Assembly: GCF_019602855.1 (NCBI RefSeq)
Contig: NZ_CP080769.1
Span: forward strand, 310,001 to 374,000
Length of the DNA stretch: 64,000 bases
Direction of reading: 5' to 3'
From: Cupriavidus pinatubonensis
GTDB taxonomy: Bacteria > Pseudomonadota > Gammaproteobacteria > Burkholderiales > Burkholderiaceae
Below are positions 60,651-64,000 of the stretch, piece after piece. Both the position numbers and the translations under genes were made by a program. A model generated the notes under the pieces. The model was not told the origin of the DNA and made no database searches. It saw only the letters and a list, made by a program, of their open reading frames with translations. Each line of letters opens with the position of its first letter. Within the stretch, counting starts at the first letter, position 1.

Positions 60651-60952
60651 TGCTGAGCGCCCTACTGACCGTCGCCCTGCGCTTTCGGCGCGGTCACCGC
60701 CGAATGGCCGCCCTTGCGCCGCCTTCCACCACCGCCACCGCCTCGGCTACCGCGAGCCGATCGGCCAGCGCCGCGGCCCGCGCTTCCAGCTTCGCACGGC
60801 CCTCCGCCTGCGCTACCGCGGCTCTTGTTGGCACCAGCCGGAAACCCGCATGAATGCTCGGGCCTGCTACCCCGGAAAATTGCATCAAAAGCAAAGGGAT
60901 ACCTAACAATCGGGCTTGCTAGGGATCGCTTCACCGGTAAATTGCATCGAAA
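60651..60952. other. low-complexity stretch with degenerate direct repeats
   Basis: Minus-strand frames are rich in Gly, Arg and Ala and look like compositional artefacts or a decayed coding tail. At 60858-60964 two imperfect direct copies of a CGGGCyTGCTA...CCGG-AAATTGCATC-AAA-CAA motif lie about 51 bases apart. Confidence 0.4.
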
Positions 60953-60964
60953 TCAAGGAGACCC
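60858..60964. repeat. pair of imperfect direct repeats with AAATTGCATC core
   Basis: The two units (60858-60903 and 60909-60964) share AAATTGCATC and GGGC-TGCTA blocks in the same order, with an 8-base insertion in the second. The second overlaps the 3' end of the gene at 60953. Could be a recombination or protein-binding site. Confidence 0.45.
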
Positions 60965-61876
60965 TTTCGCCGGCTGTCCCCTACCGCCAAGGCCCATCTT
61001 CAAAAAGCCCTCGTGCGCATGCTCGGCGTGATCAGCATTGAAATTCCGTTTATCGCATGGATGTGCGAGCGGAAGGTACGGCACGACCACTTGTCCACAT
61101 TGCAATTCGAGGGGGCGGCCGAAGTTCATGATCTGCCGTGTACGGACGCAGACACCAGGAGGCGTACGGACACCCAACATCTGCTTGCCGATGAGTTTCC
61201 AGACGTCACCGCCCCAGCTAATGACCTGAACCTTGAATTGGCGGCTGACGGCCTCGACAAGAGCACTAAAGCCTTCAGCGCAGCGGTCGTATGGCTCAAA
61301 TCGCCCGGTCGAGGGTGTATTGGGCGGGCGGAAGTCGGGCTGGAAATTCAGGAACAATAGCAACTCCGACCCGTCCAGAATCGTGGACGGGACCGCGCCG
61401 ACGTTGATGTACTTTGTTAGCCCCCGCAACCCCTCGAACCGGGACAGTGGCACGTCCACTGGATGGGGTTTCTTCTTGTCCCGCCGCGGCACGATGGGAT
61501 ACCAATCATGGCCCAAGACAATGGTCAGTCGTCCCTTGCCCTTGTTCTGCTCGTAGGTCTGGAATAGGCCGTGATCCGTCCACGGGCACACACCAAGGCT
61601 TAAGCCCACGCCCGTCGCCCGGGTAATTTCACGTAACGCATGGCCACGCTCCACCGGGTCGGCAATGGATGCCTCGACCTCGATGGCTCGTCTGCTGGCT
61701 TCCTCGTACTGTTCGAACGTGGCCCGTTCGTAATCCGTGGTCAAACAACCCCAATCACGATTTCGATCGAGATCCCAGTACTCACGGAGCTCGCTGCTGA
61801 TGGGGCCGACGATGTGCTTGTACGCGTCGGTGATCAACTCGACCTGGTCGCGAGTGTAGAAGGTTCGTTCGTGCAT
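60953..61876 (-). CDS. unknown protein, possibly uracil-DNA-glycosylase-like fold
   Basis: A 307-residue protein. Several segments in order recall the UDG superfamily: 'RLTIVLGHDWYPIVP' (where UDGs have GQDPY), 'LLLFLNFQPDFRPP' (LLLN), 'GFSALVEAVSRQF-VQVISWGGDVWKLIG' (the W-G-x-x-A strand-helix) and a late 'LPLAHPCDKRNFN' (the HPS loop). The catalytic Asp/His residues would be D in 'GHDWY' and H in 'LAHP'. Similarity is by eye and weak. Lies 51 bases after the unknown 61928 gene on the same strand. Its function, if UDG-like, could concern modified or foreign DNA. Confidence 0.45.
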   Translation of the reverse strand: MHERTFYTRDQVELITDAYKHIVGPISSELREYWDLDRNRDWGCLTTDYERATFEQYEEASRRAIEVEASIADPVERGHALREITRATGVGLSLGVCPWTDHGLFQTYEQNKGKGRLTIVLGHDWYPIVPRRDKKKPHPVDVPLSRFEGLRGLTKYINVGAVPSTILDGSELLLFLNFQPDFRPPNTPSTGRFEPYDRCAEGFSALVEAVSRQFKVQVISWGGDVWKLIGKQMLGVRTPPGVCVRTRQIMNFGRPLELQCGQVVVPYLPLAHPCDKRNFNADHAEHAHEGFLKMGLGGRGQPAKGSP

Positions 61877-61927
61877 TCTTTCTTGCCTTGAGGCGGCATT
61901 GCGTAGCGTAGTTCCGGCCAGCGGCTA

Positions 61928-63235
61928 TCACCGACGAGAACCAGCGCATTGCTCAACCGTGAACGCCCGGGCCATATCCGTTTCTCGAGCCGGAACCGTC
62001 CGGTTGCAATGATTTTGTTGTAGAGCTGGGGGCTCGCTTGCATGGTCCCCCCTTTTCCCGGCTTTGCTGCGCAACCAATACTCGAGCGTCTCAAGCGGTG
62101 CATCCTCAGACAGCCGGCCGTGGGTAGAACCGATCAAAATATAGCCTTGACCCTCCCTGACCAACTTCTCGAGCTCATTTATGTCGAATGATCCAGCCGT
62201 ATTGACAAGTGCGATGTGGCTTGGTGGAAGTGCTCTGGTCTTGGCCCTCGCCGTCTTCTTGACTATCCCCCCAGACTTACCCGACTCTCCCCCCTCGATC
62301 GGCAGCCGGTAGCCCAACATGAAGAGACTGCATTCAACTTTTCGCAGCTCATCCGCACCAGAACACCAGGTCGCGCCCGAAGTGATGCGCGCTTTCTCGA
62401 GTATCCAACTTGCCCTCACGTTAGCCTGCGCCCAAGCGCGCCCGTCGACGGAAAGCTTGTCAAACGTGAAGCCGTTGCCATTGGGGTTTCGGTTTTGGCG
62501 ACCCCTACCCGCTGACCACAAAAAGGCCAATTCATCGGGTACATGGCCGGGATGCCCAATCGAGACCAAGAATCGCCGGACCAACCAGCAGAGTGCGGCG
62601 CCGACACGGCCGTCATAAATGATGATGCCTCGAAGCAGGAGCGAGTAGACCTTCGTGAAACCGGCGTTCATTCTGGCACGCCCAGCCCCGTTTAACACAA
62701 AGGAAGAATCGCAAGCGAATATATCGTAGTCGGGTTGCTGTGCTTTCAACTGAAGTATTGCATCATTGAGCGCAAACGGGAGGCGGTGGCCGTGCTTCTG
62801 CGCCCACGCGATATTCAGCTCAGCGGCCGGCTTGGGCAAACCCCAATACATCACCTCCCCGATCAATTCGTTGATGGTCATTGGCACAATGGTTCCCCCG
62901 TACAACGACTCACGCAAGGCATGCTGAATTCGCAGAAGCTCGATCGCAGTCTCGGCGTAGTCGCGCTTGTTCCAATGATATCGGTCAAAGAGGTCCTGCA
63001 GCGTTCTCGCGAGACCCTTGAGGCCGAATTGCTTATGAAAGTTCGCCGGAGCATACGCCCTGGGAAAGCTGTATTCGAAGTGGAGAAGCTCTTCGCCCCG
63101 TAGTAGACGACGGAGGTAGTGCACAAATTGGTCAACGAGCGGCAGTTTGAGATATGCGCTCTTCGTATAGTTCTCGCTCGGCTTGTCGGTCGTTCGCATC
63201 GGTTTAGCAGGCCTCTGACGCGGCGGTCGGTTCAT
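61928..63235 (-). CDS. unknown protein, about 435 residues
   Basis: The frame opens at 63322; Mets at 63262 and 63235 are likelier starts, and 63235 (MNRPPRQRPAKPMRTTD) begins a basic N-terminus. Distinctive parts: 'LKLPLVDQFVHYLRRLLRGEELLHFEYSFPRAYAPANFHKQFGL', 'PDYDIFACDSSFVLNGAGRARMNAGFTKVYSLLLRGIIIYDGRVGAALCWLVRRFL', and 'SHIALVNTAGSFDINELEKLVREGQGYILIGST'. No signal peptide or membrane helix. No family recognised. Operon-like with the UDG-like gene downstream. Confidence 0.7.
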   Translation of the reverse strand: MNRPPRQRPAKPMRTTDKPSENYTKSAYLKLPLVDQFVHYLRRLLRGEELLHFEYSFPRAYAPANFHKQFGLKGLARTLQDLFDRYHWNKRDYAETAIELLRIQHALRESLYGGTIVPMTINELIGEVMYWGLPKPAAELNIAWAQKHGHRLPFALNDAILQLKAQQPDYDIFACDSSFVLNGAGRARMNAGFTKVYSLLLRGIIIYDGRVGAALCWLVRRFLVSIGHPGHVPDELAFLWSAGRGRQNRNPNGNGFTFDKLSVDGRAWAQANVRASWILEKARITSGATWCSGADELRKVECSLFMLGYRLPIEGGESGKSGGIVKKTARAKTRALPPSHIALVNTAGSFDINELEKLVREGQGYILIGSTHGRLSEDAPLETLEYWLRSKAGKRGDHASEPPALQQNHCNRTVPARETDMARAFTVEQCAGSRR

Positions 63236-63473
63236 GGTCCGTGCCCCTTCCTCAACAAACATGAGGCCAGAACCTTTGACCGAGATCAAGGGGGATCGGG
63301 CAGCGCCATCAGGACGTAACATACCTTTATCAGATCATTGCCGAAGTTGAGCAGCGCGGGGCACTCACTGGCTGGCACTTGACGATCACTGGGGCCCGTA
63401 TGCAGCGGATGCCCTCCGTCGCTCATTTTTCACTGGCGTCGACGTCGTGTAAGCGATTCTTGAGACAGAGAAG

Positions 63474-64000
63474 TTACTCCGCTGCCTCCACCGAGCGGGC
63501 TTTTATTAAGAGTCTCACTGCCAGTCGATGAAGTTCAAGTAGGAGTGTGGGACGAACCGGAACCGGCGATAGCCCATGCGCCGCCGCCACGCGTACCTGC
63601 CGCACCTCCTCTAATAAGCGCGTCTCCGCCGAAGGTAAAACCCCGGCACTGGACAAATCGCGCAACAACATTTGTGGGTTGACCCCGATCCGTCCCTTGA
63701 GGCCCGCGTGCAACGCTGTCCTGCGCAACAAGGCCTCCATCGCCGCCCATGCGACCAACAGAGCTGCACTGGCAGCGCCCACGCGCTCAGCCACCGCCGA
63801 CTCGTCGAGCATCGCTTCAATCTGTTTGAGTGTCGGTTCTCTCTCGCGGTCAACTTGGATCGAAGGCCGCCCGGTTGCTTCCTTCTGTGAAAGGCGAAGC
63901 GTACTAAGCATATCTCTGTCGAAGGTCGCGGCTACCCCGGAAGCGAAATGGAGCTCGCTTTCCCCCTTGTAGAACAGGTAGACATCCGATTTGGCGAGCA
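63474..64000 (-). CDS. unknown protein with HEPN-like motif (5' end outside window)
   Basis: Open to the right edge: codons continue upstream of the first visible Met (63911) as 'LAKSDVYLFYKGESELHFAS', so this is the C-terminal 175 residues of a longer protein. The C-terminal helical domain carries 'AWAAMEALLRRTALHAG' and 'EVRQVRVAAAHGLS', where RVAAAH fits the R-x4-6-H catalytic motif of HEPN ribonucleases and relatives. The rest is not recognised. In the context of the neighbouring genes a defence or toxin role is possible. Confidence 0.55.
   Translation of the reverse strand, partial: LAKSDVYLFYKGESELHFASGVAATFDRDMLSTLRLSQKEATGRPSIQVDREREPTLKQIEAMLDESAVAERVGAASAALLVAWAAMEALLRRTALHAGLKGRIGVNPQMLLRDLSSAGVLPSAETRLLEEVRQVRVAAAHGLSPVPVRPTLLLELHRLAVRLLIKARSVEAAE

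Noticed and set aside
1-64000. CRISPR arrays, rRNA or tRNA genes, phage structural genes
   Set aside because: No regularly spaced repeats, no tRNA-like structure apart from the two tmRNA genes, and no phage morphogenesis proteins were seen.

Overview
The window looks like an accessory replicon or genomic island of a betaproteobacterium of the Burkholderiaceae, most like Cupriavidus or Ralstonia. The basis is high G+C, Burkholderia-type porins, many small H-NS-family proteins, a KfrA-type plasmid protein remnant, and above all a circularly permuted (two-piece) tmRNA gene encoding the tag ANDEKFALAA, a gene arrangement known from betaproteobacteria. It appears here twice. Genus assignment is inference.

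Layout. 1-3000: an amidase end, an AhpD-like protein and glutathione reductase. 3150-12350: a complete gentisate route for 3-hydroxybenzoate. A LysR regulator, 3-hydroxybenzoate 6-hydroxylase and a GST lie on the minus strand; a decayed MFS transporter, porin, fumarylpyruvate hydrolase, maleylpyruvate isomerase, gentisate dioxygenase and class I fumarase lie on the plus strand, diverging from a LysR-type operator. 12400-15130: a frameshifted TetR gene and an intact paralogue of the decayed transporter. 15267-18703: an A+T-richer vanillate module (vanA, vanB, fdhA) that demethylates vanillate and oxidises the formaldehyde released. 19380-28300: small periplasmic and membrane proteins, CapA, PEBP and a second porin, mixed with remnants of KfrA, a cold-shock gene and rpoD. 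29557-33140: an IS110 element, a PliI-like protein, tmRNA copy 1 and an IS110 remnant.

33590-47610 holds an antiporter and an organosulfur-type region. A GntR regulator and a palindromic operator precede an AprA-like flavoprotein, a ferredoxin, an SsuABC-like transporter and a HEAT-repeat protein in one overlapping operon. Convergent to it is a second operon with a second SsuABC-like transporter and DszA/DszC-like flavin monooxygenases.

48800-64000 resembles a defence island of lower G+C. It contains an H-NS protein, a tightly coupled four-gene operon (D12 adenine methylase, metallophosphoesterase, ORC/CDC6-like ATPase, unknown protein), an AlbA_2 (Schlafen-type) ATPase, a DUF4062 protein, transposase scraps, tmRNA copy 2 with an H-NS-like gene, and three minus-strand genes of uncertain function (one perhaps uracil-DNA-glycosylase-like, one with a HEPN-like RxxxxH motif running off the right edge).

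The two tmRNA/H-NS segments are direct repeats about 28.45 kb apart and bracket the antiporter, the sulfur region and most of the defence island. The strongest candidates for something undescribed are the four-gene operon at 50468-55355 and the duplicated, apparently maintained tmRNA genes. No tRNA, CRISPR array or rRNA was seen.
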